Part shown: positions 6,917 to 15,053 of the stretch, piece by piece
Numbering within the stretch: the stretch's first letter is position 1
How the letters are laid out: every line of letters begins with the position of its first letter
NCBI GenBank assembly: GCA_965653225.1
Contig: CBFGZI010000062.1
Span: forward strand, 1-20,365
Reading direction: 5' to 3'
Origin: JALZDI01 sp965653225
Lineage (GTDB): Bacteria > Actinomycetota > Actinomycetes > Propionibacteriales > Nocardioidaceae
DNA: 20,365 bases
Notes under the pieces: model-generated
What the model saw: the letters and a program-made list of their open reading frames with translations, nothing else
Database searches by the model: none
What the model was told of the DNA's origin: nothing
Position numbers and translations under genes: made by a program

Positions 6917-8032
6917 CTAGTCGTCGGCGGCCTCGAGCACGCGGAGCACGTTGCCTCCGGCGAGCGCGGCCAGGTCGGCCTCGCTCCAGCCCCGGTCGGC
7001 GAGCGCAGCGAACAGCCGCGGGTACGCCCCCACGTCGGGCATGTCCACCGGCATGAACGACGACCCGTCGTAGTCGCCACCCAGGCCCACGTGGTCGACC
7101 CCGGCCACCTCGCGTACGTGCTCGACGTGCCGAACCACGTCGTCCAGCGTCGCGTCGGGCGGCGGGTCCGTGCGGGCGCGCTCGTCCATCAGCGCCCCCA
7201 TGGCCGCGAAGTCACGCCCGTCGACGCCCCGCTGCTCCGCCCGCTCCACGGTCTCGTCCTTCCACGCCGCGGCGGCCGGGGAGACGAAGGCGGGCACGAA
7301 CGTCACCATGCAGACCCCGCCGTTGCCGGCCAGCGTCTGCAGCACGTCGTCGGGGACGTTGCGGGGCACGTCGCACAGCGCCCTGGCCGAGGAGTGGCTG
7401 AACACGACCGGACGCGAGGAGACCCGCAGCGCGTGCCGCATGGTGTCGGCCGAGACGTGCGACAGGTCGACCAGCATGCCGATCCGGTTCATCTCCCGGA
7501 CGACGTCCTCGCCGAAGTCGCTGAGCCCGCCGAGCACCGGCTCGTCGGTGGCCGAGTCGGCCCACGGCACGTTGTCGTTGTGGGTCAGCGTCATGTACCG
7601 CACGCCCAGGGAGCGCATCATCCGCAGCGTGCCCAGCGACCCGTTGATCGAGTGGCCGCCCTCCATGCCCATCAGCGACGCCACCCGCCCGGAGCCGAAC
7701 ACCGCACGCACGTCCGCGGCCGAGTCGGCCAGCCCGAGGTGGTCCGGGAACGCGGCCACGAGGCGCTGCACGAAGTCGACCTGCTCCAGGGTCGCGGTCA
7801 CCGCGGAGTCACCCTGCAGTGCCGACGGCACGTACACCGACCAGAACTGGGCGCCGACCCCTCCCTGCCGCAGCCGGGGGATGTCGGTGTGCAGCCTCGG
7901 CTCTCCCCCGGCGAGGTCGACCGCGTCCAGGTCGTAGTCGCACACCTTGCGCATGGCCCACGCCAGGTCGTTGTGCCCGTCGACCAGCGGGGCGTCGGCG
8001 AGCAGGCGGCGAGCGTTCTCCTCCGATGTCAT
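6917..8032 (-). CDS. Membrane dipeptidase (renal dipeptidase) family, peptidase M19
   Basis: The 371-residue protein matches the zinc-dependent M19 family, which cleaves dipeptides, including D-amino-acid-containing ones in bacteria. Expected ligands are visible: H20 and D22 in VDGHNDLAW, E124 in MGMEGGHS, H192 in DLSHVS and H213 in VFSHSSAR, with the catalytic-type D320 in GLGGDYDG. Spacing agrees well with human renal dipeptidase (H20, D22, E125, H198, H219). No signal peptide is seen, so the enzyme is probably cytoplasmic, unlike the GPI-anchored animal form. The ATG at 8032 has no good ribosome-binding site. An upstream in-frame ATG at 8095 would overlap the preceding gene and add 21 unconserved residues. 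The gene follows the propeller protein gene after 35 bases on the same strand, possibly in one transcript. Some homologues act in secondary metabolism, but nothing here suggests that. Confidence 0.92.
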   Translation of the reverse strand: MTSEENARRLLADAPLVDGHNDLAWAMRKVCDYDLDAVDLAGGEPRLHTDIPRLRQGGVGAQFWSVYVPSALQGDSAVTATLEQVDFVQRLVAAFPDHLGLADSAADVRAVFGSGRVASLMGMEGGHSINGSLGTLRMMRSLGVRYMTLTHNDNVPWADSATDEPVLGGLSDFGEDVVREMNRIGMLVDLSHVSADTMRHALRVSSRPVVFSHSSARALCDVPRNVPDDVLQTLAGNGGVCMVTFVPAFVSPAAAAWKDETVERAEQRGVDGRDFAAMGALMDERARTDPPPDATLDDVVRHVEHVREVAGVDHVGLGGDYDGSSFMPVDMPDVGAYPRLFAALADRGWSEADLAALAGGNVLRVLEAADD

Positions 8033-8067
8033 GCGCACATCGTGGCACCCGCGCAATGGGGGCGGTC

Positions 8068-9423
8068 CTAGCGAGTGCGAACGAAGATGTCCCACTCCGC
8101 GTTGGTGTCGCCGCGCACGAGGTTGCGCGCGTGCGACTCGAACGCGATGACGTTGCCGTGTGCGGACAGGGCTCCTCCAAGGCTGAGTACGTTGCCCGGG
8201 AGACCGTGACGCCCGACCGAGACCATCTTGGTCCGGCCGGTGCGCATGGAGTACACGAACACGTCCTCGTGCGCGTTCGTGTCGCCCCGAACCAGCTTCC
8301 CGGACGGGGTGCTGAACGCCACGAACCTGCCGTCGGCGGAGATGTCGCCGACGACGCTGTCGTACCTGCTCTCCTCACCGTCGAGGCCGACGGAGATGCG
8401 CCGGATGCGGTCGGTCGCCCGGTTGTACACGAACACGTCGCCCGCGTGGTTGTCGTCGCCGGGAACCAGGGTGGAGGCGCCCGAGCTGAACGCGACCAGG
8501 TTGCCGTGCCCGCTGATGACCGGCCAGAGGCTGCTGCGGTCGGCCTGCCGGCCGTCGGAGGAGATCGACACCATCTCGGTCCTTCCCGTGGCCCGGTCGT
8601 GCACGAAGATGTCGGAGGTCCCGTTGGTGTCGCCCGGCACGAGGTTCCTCGCCCGGGAGTGGAACGCCACGAACCGGCCGTTCGCGGAGATCGCCGGGAA
8701 CCCGCTGGACCGGTTGCCGCGCTCCCCGTCGGTGGCCACGGAGACGAGCTCGGTGACCCCGAGAAGGCGGTCACGCACGTAGACGTGCGAGCGGCCTGGA
8801 ACCGTCGCAGGCTCCACCAGGTCGCGGGAGTCCGAGGTGAAGGCGACGTAGCGGCCGTCGGCGGAGATGGCGGGCTCGTAGCTGCAGCTGCGCCTGGTCT
8901 CGGCGCCATGGATGACGTTCATCCGTTCGGTGACGTCTCGGAGCCTGTCACGGACCCAGACGTCACAGGCGCCGTACGTGTCCGGTCGCTCGAGGTTCCT
9001 GGCGTGGGAGTCGAACGCGACGAACCGGCCGTCGGCGGAGATGTCGGGGTCACGGCTCTCGGCGTTTCCCTGCACACCGGTGGTGCTGAGCGACACACGC
9101 TCGGTCCGCCCGGTCACCAGATCGTGGACGAAGACGTCCTCGAAGTCACCGTTGGCGTCAGGGCGCTCCAGCGTCGTGGCCATGCTGTCGAAGGCCACCC
9201 AGCGTCCGTTGTCCGAGACCGACACGAACTCAGACCAGCCGTCAGCCTGCCTTCCGGAGGTACTGACCGACACGCGTTCGGTGTGCCGCCCGAAGACCGG
9301 TCCCAACGCGACCTCCGCGGAGGTGTTCAGGGCGAGGAGCAGCAGCAGCCCCGCAAGCGCCGCTCCGATCACCGCGACAACGCCCCACTGCCACACCCGG
9401 GACACCCCGCCCATGCTCCCCAC
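8068..9423 (-). CDS. Membrane-anchored seven-bladed beta-propeller (TolB/PD40-like) protein
   Basis: The protein has up to 451 residues. One membrane segment at about 11-32 is followed by seven repeats of about 55 residues, each with the pattern SADGRFVAF.S.ARNL..GDTN...D.FVHDR.TGRTE.VSV. The last repeat stops after DIFVRTR, and the TERVSVSTSGRQADG strand just after the membrane segment can complete it, the usual closure of a circular propeller. The DTNG..D loops resemble calcium-binding turns. No catalytic domain is attached, so it is probably an extracytoplasmic binding or scaffold protein of unknown partner. The start is GTG 9423 or ATG 9414 (nine bases apart, same frame); G-rich sequence upstream does not decide between them. 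The dipeptidase gene follows after 35 bases. Confidence 0.85.
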   Translation of the reverse strand: MGSMGGVSRVWQWGVVAVIGAALAGLLLLLALNTSAEVALGPVFGRHTERVSVSTSGRQADGWSEFVSVSDNGRWVAFDSMATTLERPDANGDFEDVFVHDLVTGRTERVSLSTTGVQGNAESRDPDISADGRFVAFDSHARNLERPDTYGACDVWVRDRLRDVTERMNVIHGAETRRSCSYEPAISADGRYVAFTSDSRDLVEPATVPGRSHVYVRDRLLGVTELVSVATDGERGNRSSGFPAISANGRFVAFHSRARNLVPGDTNGTSDIFVHDRATGRTEMVSISSDGRQADRSSLWPVISGHGNLVAFSSGASTLVPGDDNHAGDVFVYNRATDRIRRISVGLDGEESRYDSVVGDISADGRFVAFSTPSGKLVRGDTNAHEDVFVYSMRTGRTKMVSVGRHGLPGNVLSLGGALSAHGNVIAFESHARNLVRGDTNAEWDIFVRTR

Positions 9424-9793
9424 CCCACCCCGTCAGGCTCGGGAGGTTCCGGGCCGTTGGGTCGAATGTGGCCCCGCCACCGGTCGTCGTCAAGATGCGA
9501 CAGCCCGCACGAGGGTCCCCTTGCGCCGAACCTATCGGCGTAGGGGACCCCGCGGCGGAACCGGGCCGGAGCCGGGTCGGCTCACTCGGTCGTGATCGCC
9601 TTCAGCCCCTCCCTAGTCCTTCGTGAACTCGGACAGAAGCCTAAGGACGGACGCCCCTGCGCCTCCGGTTCTCCCTGGTGTGACCCTGCCGAGACCCTGA
9701 GACGGCGGTAGCGTGTTGCACGACACACCGACGCGGGAAAGTGCAGTAGCCTGCCGAACGCTCAGCGTCACTACGACCCTTCGGGAGCACGTC
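9424..9793. other. Intergenic region between divergent propeller and symporter genes
   Basis: This 370-base region must hold the promoters of both divergent genes. It contains a long hairpin at 9513-9550, described separately. Possible -10 boxes for the symporter are TAGCGT at 9709-9714 and TAGCCT at 9747-9752, but neither has a good -35 box at 16-18 bases. A reading frame open from 9713 would extend the symporter by 27 hydrophilic residues and is not preferred. I found no riboswitch consensus here. Confidence 0.5.
9513..9550. other. Long imperfect hairpin in the divergent intergenic region
   Basis: GGGTCCCCT at 9513-9521 pairs with AGGGGACCC at 9542-9550. Inside it CGCCG (9524-9528) pairs with CGGCG (9536-9540), leaving a seven-base loop and a small bulge. 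No T-run follows on either strand. It could be the terminator of an unseen short transcript or a leader structure for either divergent gene. Confidence 0.5.
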
Positions 9794-11479
9794 GTGCTAC
9801 TCGCACAGGAATCAGGCCTGCGACTCGATGCGAACTTCCTCGACTACAGCATCATCGCGGTCTACTTCGTCTTCGTTCTCGGCATAGGCCTCATCGCCCG
9901 CCGGGCAATCTCCAACAGCCTCGACTTCTTCCTGTCCGGCCGCTCGCTGCCGGCCTGGATCACCGGGCTGGCGTTCATCTCCGCCAACCTGGGCGCGATC
10001 GAGATCATGGGCATGAGCGCCAACGGCGCCGAGTTCGGCATGCCGACCGTGCACTACTTCTGGATCGGGGCCGTCCCGGCGATGCTGTTCCTCGGCATCG
10101 TGATGATGCCGTTCTACTACGGGTCCAAGGTCCGCAGCGTGCCGGAGTTCATGCTGCGCCGGTTCGGTCCGACAGCCCACCTGGTCAACGCGATCAGCTT
10201 CGCCGTCGCCCAGGTCCTCATCGCCGGCATCAACCTCTTCCTGCTGGCCACCATCGTGAACGTGCTGCTCGGCTGGAACCTGTACGTAGCGCTGATCGTG
10301 GCCGCGATCATCGTGCTCAGCTACATCACGCTCGGCGGCCTGAGCGCGGCGATCTACAACGAGGTACTGCAGTTCTTCGTCATCGTCGCGGCGCTGACCC
10401 CGCTGACGATCGCGGCGCTGGTGAAGGTGGGCGGCTGGCAGGGGCTGACCGACAAGATCAGCGACCCCGAGCAGATGAGCGCCTGGCCAGGCACCGAGCT
10501 GACCGGGTTCACCTCACCGCTGCTGTCGGTCATCGGCCTGGTCTTCGGCCTCGGGTTCGTGCTGTCGTTCGGCTACTGGACCACCAACTTCGTCGAGGTC
10601 CAGCGGGCGATGGCGTCCAAGAGCATGAACAACGCCCGCCGCACCCCCATCATCGGCTCCTTCCCGAAGATGTTCGTACCGTTCATCGTCATCATCCCGG
10701 GCATGCTGGCCGCCGTGCTGGTGCCTGAGGTGCGGCAGGGCAAGGCTGCCGGAGGCGACTTCGACTTCAACAACTCGCTGCTGTTCCTGATGCGCGACCT
10801 GCTGCCCAACGGCATGCTCGGGCTGGCGATCGCGGGTCTGCTGGCCTCGTTCATGGCCGGGATGGCGGCCAACATCAGCTCGTTCAACACGGTGTTCAGC
10901 TACGACATCTGGCAGGACTACGTCGTCAAGGGCCGGCCCGACCGCTACTACCTCAACGTCGGGCGCACCGTGACCGTGCTGGCGACGGTCGCGGCCGTCT
11001 TCACGGCGCTGATCGCGTCCCAGTACTCCAACCTGATGGACTACCTGCAGCAGCTGTTCTCGTTCTTCAACGCACCGCTGTTCGCGACGTTCATCCTCGG
11101 TATGTTCTGGAAACGCATGACGCCGACCGCGGGCTGGGTCGGCCTGGTCAGCGGAACGGTCGCCGCAGTCCTCGTCGCGTTCCTCAGCGAGGACGCGTTC
11201 GGCGCCGCATCGCTGGGTGTCCTGCCGCTCAGCGGCCAGGGCGCCAGCTTCGTGGGCGCGGGCGCAGCGTTCGTGGTCGACGTCGCGGTGAGCTACGTCG
11301 TGTCGATGGCCACGCAGCCCAAGCCGGAGCCCCAGCTGGTCGGCCTGGTCTACTCGCTGACGCCCAGGGAGACCTTCCACGACCCGCGCGACGCCAACGA
11401 GGCGTGGTACCAGAAGCCGGGCCTGCTGGCGGGTATCTCCCTGACCCTGATCATCATCCTGAACATCATCTTCGGCTGA
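9794..11479 (+). CDS. Sodium:solute symporter, SGLT-like subgroup
   Basis: With the chosen GTG at 9794 the protein has 561 residues and about 14 membrane segments. GGGAG at 9783-9787 lies six bases before this codon, and the first helix (DYSIIAVYFVFVLGIGLIARR) begins soon after. Family landmarks are SLDFFLSGRSLPAWITGLAF, GGLSAAIYNEVLQFFVIVAA, which corresponds to the sugar/sodium-site helix of vSGLT, and AGLLASFMAGMAANISSFNTVFSYDIW in the Na2-site region. A large C-terminal part (YSLTPRETFHDPRDANEAWY) precedes a last helix, as in SGLT-type members. Substrate unknown; a sugar, inositol or another neutral solute is plausible from subgroup alone. It is only distantly like the symporter at 4000-5448. 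A small two-helix membrane protein gene follows after 13 bases, so they form an operon. Confidence 0.9.
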   Translation: MLLAQESGLRLDANFLDYSIIAVYFVFVLGIGLIARRAISNSLDFFLSGRSLPAWITGLAFISANLGAIEIMGMSANGAEFGMPTVHYFWIGAVPAMLFLGIVMMPFYYGSKVRSVPEFMLRRFGPTAHLVNAISFAVAQVLIAGINLFLLATIVNVLLGWNLYVALIVAAIIVLSYITLGGLSAAIYNEVLQFFVIVAALTPLTIAALVKVGGWQGLTDKISDPEQMSAWPGTELTGFTSPLLSVIGLVFGLGFVLSFGYWTTNFVEVQRAMASKSMNNARRTPIIGSFPKMFVPFIVIIPGMLAAVLVPEVRQGKAAGGDFDFNNSLLFLMRDLLPNGMLGLAIAGLLASFMAGMAANISSFNTVFSYDIWQDYVVKGRPDRYYLNVGRTVTVLATVAAVFTALIASQYSNLMDYLQQLFSFFNAPLFATFILGMFWKRMTPTAGWVGLVSGTVAAVLVAFLSEDAFGAASLGVLPLSGQGASFVGAGAAFVVDVAVSYVVSMATQPKPEPQLVGLVYSLTPRETFHDPRDANEAWYQKPGLLAGISLTLIIILNIIFG

Positions 11480-11492
11480 TAGGAGACCGGTG

Positions 11493-11810
11493 ATGTCCGC
11501 ACAGCAATCTGACCCTTCGGGCCGCACGCCCCGGCGGACGCGCGCAGGCCTGTTCGACGTCCGATTCATCATCGGGACCCTGCTCGGCATCTACGGTGTG
11601 GTGCTGACGATCTACGGGCTGGCGTTCACCAGCGAGGCCGACCTCGCCAAGGTCAACGGCGAGAACCTCAACCTGTGGACCGGGATCTGCCTGATCATCG
11701 CCTCGGTCATCTTCATCGTCTGGGCCCGCGTACGCCCGGTGCTGGTGCCGGTCGAGCCTGAGGACGACCCCGAGGCGCGCGAGATGGGTGAGCACCCACC
11801 GGGGATGTGA
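11493..11810 (+). CDS. Small two-helix membrane protein linked to the symporter
   Basis: A 105-residue protein with a basic N-terminus (SGRTPRRTRAGLFDVRF), a membrane helix at about 25-45 (FIIGTLLGIYGVVLTIYGLA), a short loop with NGENLNLWTG, a second helix at about 61-80 and an acidic tail (PVEPEDDPEAREMGEH). The ATG at 11493 is seven bases after AGGAG (11481-11485); a GTG at 11490 is also in frame but too close. It starts 13 bases after the symporter stop, so the two are co-transcribed. I recall similar short proteins downstream of SSS transporters in other actinobacteria. A role as accessory subunit, by analogy with the DUF4212 partner of acetate symporters, is inference; the sequence itself does not look like DUF4212. 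A strong terminator follows. Confidence 0.8.
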   Translation: MSAQQSDPSGRTPRRTRAGLFDVRFIIGTLLGIYGVVLTIYGLAFTSEADLAKVNGENLNLWTGICLIIASVIFIVWARVRPVLVPVEPEDDPEAREMGEHPPGM

Positions 11811-11834
11811 CCCTTCACCCCACGTGCACATGAC

Positions 11835-11870
11835 GAAGGGGCGGTCCCGATGACTCGGGACCGCCCCTTC
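11835..11870. terminator. Perfect 16-bp hairpin terminator between convergent genes
   Basis: GAAGGGGCGGTCCCGA at 11835-11850 pairs with every base of TCGGGACCGCCCCTTC at 11855-11870 around the loop TGAC. The plus strand continues GCTTTGCTCT, a weak T-rich tail. It lies between the end of the small membrane protein gene (11810) and the end of groEL (11933), so it probably ends transcription from both sides. Confidence 0.9.
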
Positions 11871-11932
11871 GCTTTGCTCTCCAGCCGGGCTCTCCGGCCG
11901 GCTGACCGGCGGGAAACCTCAGAGCGGCAGGC

Positions 11933-13567
<1,635 letters not shown>

Positions 13568-13688
13568 AACTCCTGCGAGTCCTCCCGCTAAGGCTCTGAT
13601 GACCCGGCTCGACGCCCGCGACGGACGGCCCCGGTGCGTCGCGGTCCCTTCCCGCTGCCGCCGAGGCCTCGTCGGTCCAGGCCCTGGA

Positions 13689-13713
13689 TGGCACTCTCAC
13701 CCCGAGAGTGCCA
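13689..13713. promoter_or_regulatory. CIRCE operator 2 (HrcA site) at the groEL transcript start
   Basis: TGGCACTC, nine bases, then GAGTGCCA, a perfect inverted repeat with the CIRCE core GCACTC-N9-GAGTGC. The outer bases differ from consensus but still pair. It lies just downstream of the expected start site, so it would also be copied into the groEL mRNA leader. A pair of CIRCE elements is known from several actinobacterial groE genes. Confidence 0.88.
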
Positions 13714-13720
13714 ACGCCCA

Positions 13721-13749
13721 GTATTAGCACTCGCACCCCCCGAGTGCAA
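13721..13749 (-). promoter_or_regulatory. groEL promoter
   Basis: On the minus strand TTGCAC (13749-13744) and TAATAC (13726-13721) are separated by exactly 17 bases, a near-consensus vegetative promoter. Transcription should start near 13714, giving a leader of about 147 bases. The upstream CIRCE covers this promoter, and the second one begins at the expected start site. Confidence 0.8.
13724..13749. promoter_or_regulatory. CIRCE operator 1 (HrcA site) over the groEL promoter
   Basis: TTAGCACTC, nine bases, then GAGTGCAA. This fits the CIRCE consensus TTAGCACTC-N9-GAGTGCTAA in all but the last bases of the right arm. It overlaps the -35 box and the spacer and part of the -10 box, so bound HrcA would block RNA polymerase. 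Confidence 0.93.
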
Positions 13750-13817
13750 GCCAGCCGACCGCGGTCAGAGACGCGCGCAGACCACCGGAGTCAGACCACT
13801 TCGCTCAGACCACTGGC

Positions 13818-14327
13818 TCAGAACATGGGGGTGGCCCGCGGCGGTTCCGCCGAACGGTGGTGCCGCAACCGCCGGTGCTCGTTCGCCTCGACGTGCTGGG
13901 GGTCGGGGAGCACGACGACCGGGCAGCCCGCGTGCCGGATCACCCGCTGGCTGGTCGACCCCACCAGCGCGTCGTGCATGGCCGAGTGCCCGCGGCCGCC
14001 GACGACGAGCAGCTCGGCGTCCAGGGACGCGGTGGTCAGGGCCTCGCTCGGCCGGCCCCGTACCAGGCGACGCTCCACCTCGGGCGGGTTCATCATGCCC
14101 TCGAGCGCGGCGATCAGGGCCCGCCGCTGCACGATCTCGGCCTGGGCGTGCGCCTCCTCCGGAGTTGCCGGCGCGATCATGCCCTCGACCCCGTCCCACT
14201 CCCAGGCCGTCACCGCCCGCAGGCTGCAGCTGCGGTAGCGCGCCTCGGCCACCGCCCACTCCAGCGCCCGCTGCGAGCCCGGGGACCCGTCGATGCCACA
14301 CACGATGACCTGTCCGCGCGCGTCCAT
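13818..14327 (-). CDS. Universal stress protein (UspA family, ATP-binding type)
   Basis: The single-domain protein has 169 residues. It begins VIVCGIDGSPGSQRALEWAV with D13 of the nucleotide site and has the G-2X-G-9X-G(S/T) signature from G110 to S124 (GGRGHSAMHDALVGST), so it belongs to the ATP-binding branch of the family. A charged tail of about 28 residues (VEANEHRRLRHHRSAE) follows the last strand VVVLP and is not part of the fold. The ATG at 14327 was chosen because GGAGG lies six bases upstream; an in-frame start at 14363 would add 12 unconserved residues. Its stop is 250 bases upstream of groEL on the same strand, and groEL has its own promoter, so it is probably a separate unit. Its own promoter was not identified with confidence. 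Confidence 0.92.
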   Translation of the reverse strand: MDARGQVIVCGIDGSPGSQRALEWAVAEARYRSCSLRAVTAWEWDGVEGMIAPATPEEAHAQAEIVQRRALIAALEGMMNPPEVERRLVRGRPSEALTTASLDAELLVVGGRGHSAMHDALVGSTSQRVIRHAGCPVVVLPDPQHVEANEHRRLRHHRSAEPPRATPMF

Positions 14328-14410
14328 CGCACACCTCCATGACCCGGAACGCTCCGCTTCCACACTGCTCCTCGCCCCTATCGCCGTCTAGAAGCATCCT
14401 CCGCGCCCGC

Positions 14411-14440
14411 TTGACCTGACCGTAAGCGAGGGGCTACGGT
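14411..14440 (+). promoter_or_regulatory. Candidate promoter without a protein gene downstream
   Basis: TTGACC at 14411-14416 and TACGGT at 14435-14440 are separated by 18 bases, a good fit to actinobacterial vegetative promoters. No protein gene reads in this direction for over 2 kb. A strong hairpin starts about 30 bases downstream, so the product would be a short RNA. It also lies antisense to the presumed leader of the universal stress protein gene. Confidence 0.45.
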
Positions 14441-14471
14441 CCGTGATACCGGGAAGACCGGGGCTGATAAC

Positions 14472-14508
14472 GCGGCAGCCCGGACCGCAGGGGGGTCCGG
14501 GCTGCCGC
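14472..14508. terminator. Perfect 15-bp hairpin, terminator-like
   Basis: GCGGCAGCCCGGACC at 14472-14486 pairs fully with GGTCCGGGCTGCCGC at 14494-14508 around a seven-base loop. CTTCACCTATG follows on the plus strand, with only a short T content. It could end a short RNA started near 14447. On the minus strand its loop side contains six C residues in a row. Confidence 0.7.
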
Positions 14509-14677
14509 TTCACCTATGCCCCGAGGGGACGGCGGTGTGGGGTTCGGAACCCGCCGTCGGCTGGGCAGAGGGAGCGGCCAGGGGACCCGGGAGGCCATGG
14601 AGTGGCCCGTTCGGACTATTGACCCCACGGCAGCGCCCCAACAACACTTCTCAGTACCTCGTGGGTGCGACGAGGCT
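14509..14677. other. Gene-free stretch between two strong hairpins
   Basis: Together with the flanks, the region between the universal stress protein start (14327) and the carrier protein stop (14738) is about 410 bases without a protein gene. This inner part has no recognisable reading frame and no tRNA cloverleaf. It has a small stem, CCTCG at 14657-14661 with CGAGG at 14671-14675. In Streptomyces I recall a cold-shock protein gene at the equivalent place; none is present here. Confidence 0.5.
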
Positions 14678-14712
14678 CGAACGGGGCACGGACGAGATCC
14701 GTGCCCCGTTCG
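14678..14712. terminator. Perfect 15-bp hairpin terminator after the carrier protein gene
   Basis: CGAACGGGGCACGGA at 14678-14692 pairs fully with TCCGTGCCCCGTTCG at 14698-14712 around the loop CGAGA. It begins 25 bases after the stop of the metM-metO pair, which reads on the minus strand, and is the obvious end of that operon. On the plus strand it is followed by CTTGTCTGTG and could also stop transcription from the other side. Confidence 0.85.
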
Positions 14713-14737
14713 CTTGTCTGTGAGCCTCCCGGCCCGC

Positions 14738-15013
14738 TCAGCCGCCGGCGACGGCCGGGATCACCGAGACCTGTGCGCCGTCCGGCGTGGTGGTCTCCAG
14801 CCCGTCGGTGAAGCGCACGTCCTCGTTGCCGACGTAGACGTTGACGAACCGGCGCAGCTTGCCCTGCTCGTCGACCACGCGCCCCTTGATGCCCGGGTAG
14901 GACGAGTCGAGAGAGTCCAGCACCTCCAACAGCGTGGCGCCCTCGGCGCTGACCTCCGACTCGCCCTTGGTGTACGTGCGCAGGATCGTGGGCACGCGGA
15001 CGCTGACGCTCAT
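14738..15013 (-). CDS. metO: CysO/MoaD/ThiS-like sulfur carrier protein (probable MetO)
   Basis: A 91-residue ubiquitin-fold protein ending in PAVAGG. The free C-terminal Gly-Gly is what a MoeZ/ThiF-type enzyme adenylates and converts to a thiocarboxylate, which then donates sulfur. The sequence (VRVPTILRTYTKG, KLRRFVNVYVGNEDVRF, VSVIPAVAGG) is close to Mycobacterium tuberculosis CysO as I remember it, where the partner is the cysteine synthase CysM. Here the gene follows a threonine-synthase-family enzyme by 40 bases, with GAGGAG before the ATG at 15013. No CysM or Mec+ peptidase gene is adjacent. In Streptomyces a carrier of this kind (MetO) supplies sulfur for homocysteine formation by a threonine-synthase homologue (MetM). 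The shared SAM riboswitch supports that role. The carrier family is certain; the partner assignment is inferred. A perfect hairpin terminator follows. Confidence 0.88.
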   Translation of the reverse strand: MSVSVRVPTILRTYTKGESEVSAEGATLLEVLDSLDSSYPGIKGRVVDEQGKLRRFVNVYVGNEDVRFTDGLETTTPDGAQVSVIPAVAGG

Positions 15014-15053
15014 GGGCGGGGCTCCTCCTCGGGGCTCGGCGGGGTTTCCGATG

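Noticed and set aside
13568..13714. groES gene upstream of groEL
   Set aside because: The interval is only a leader of about 150 bases with the operators; no GroES-like frame exists. Stand-alone groEL is normal in actinobacteria.
14472..14508. Actinobacterial 6C RNA
   Set aside because: The minus strand has one hairpin with six C residues at the loop edge, but 6C RNA needs two such loops and the known flanking conservation. Only one is present.
14509..14677. tRNA gene in the spacer (GGTTCGGAACC and GGCTCGAAC resemble T-arms)
   Set aside because: No seven-base acceptor stem, anticodon arm or D-arm can be placed at the right distances on either strand.
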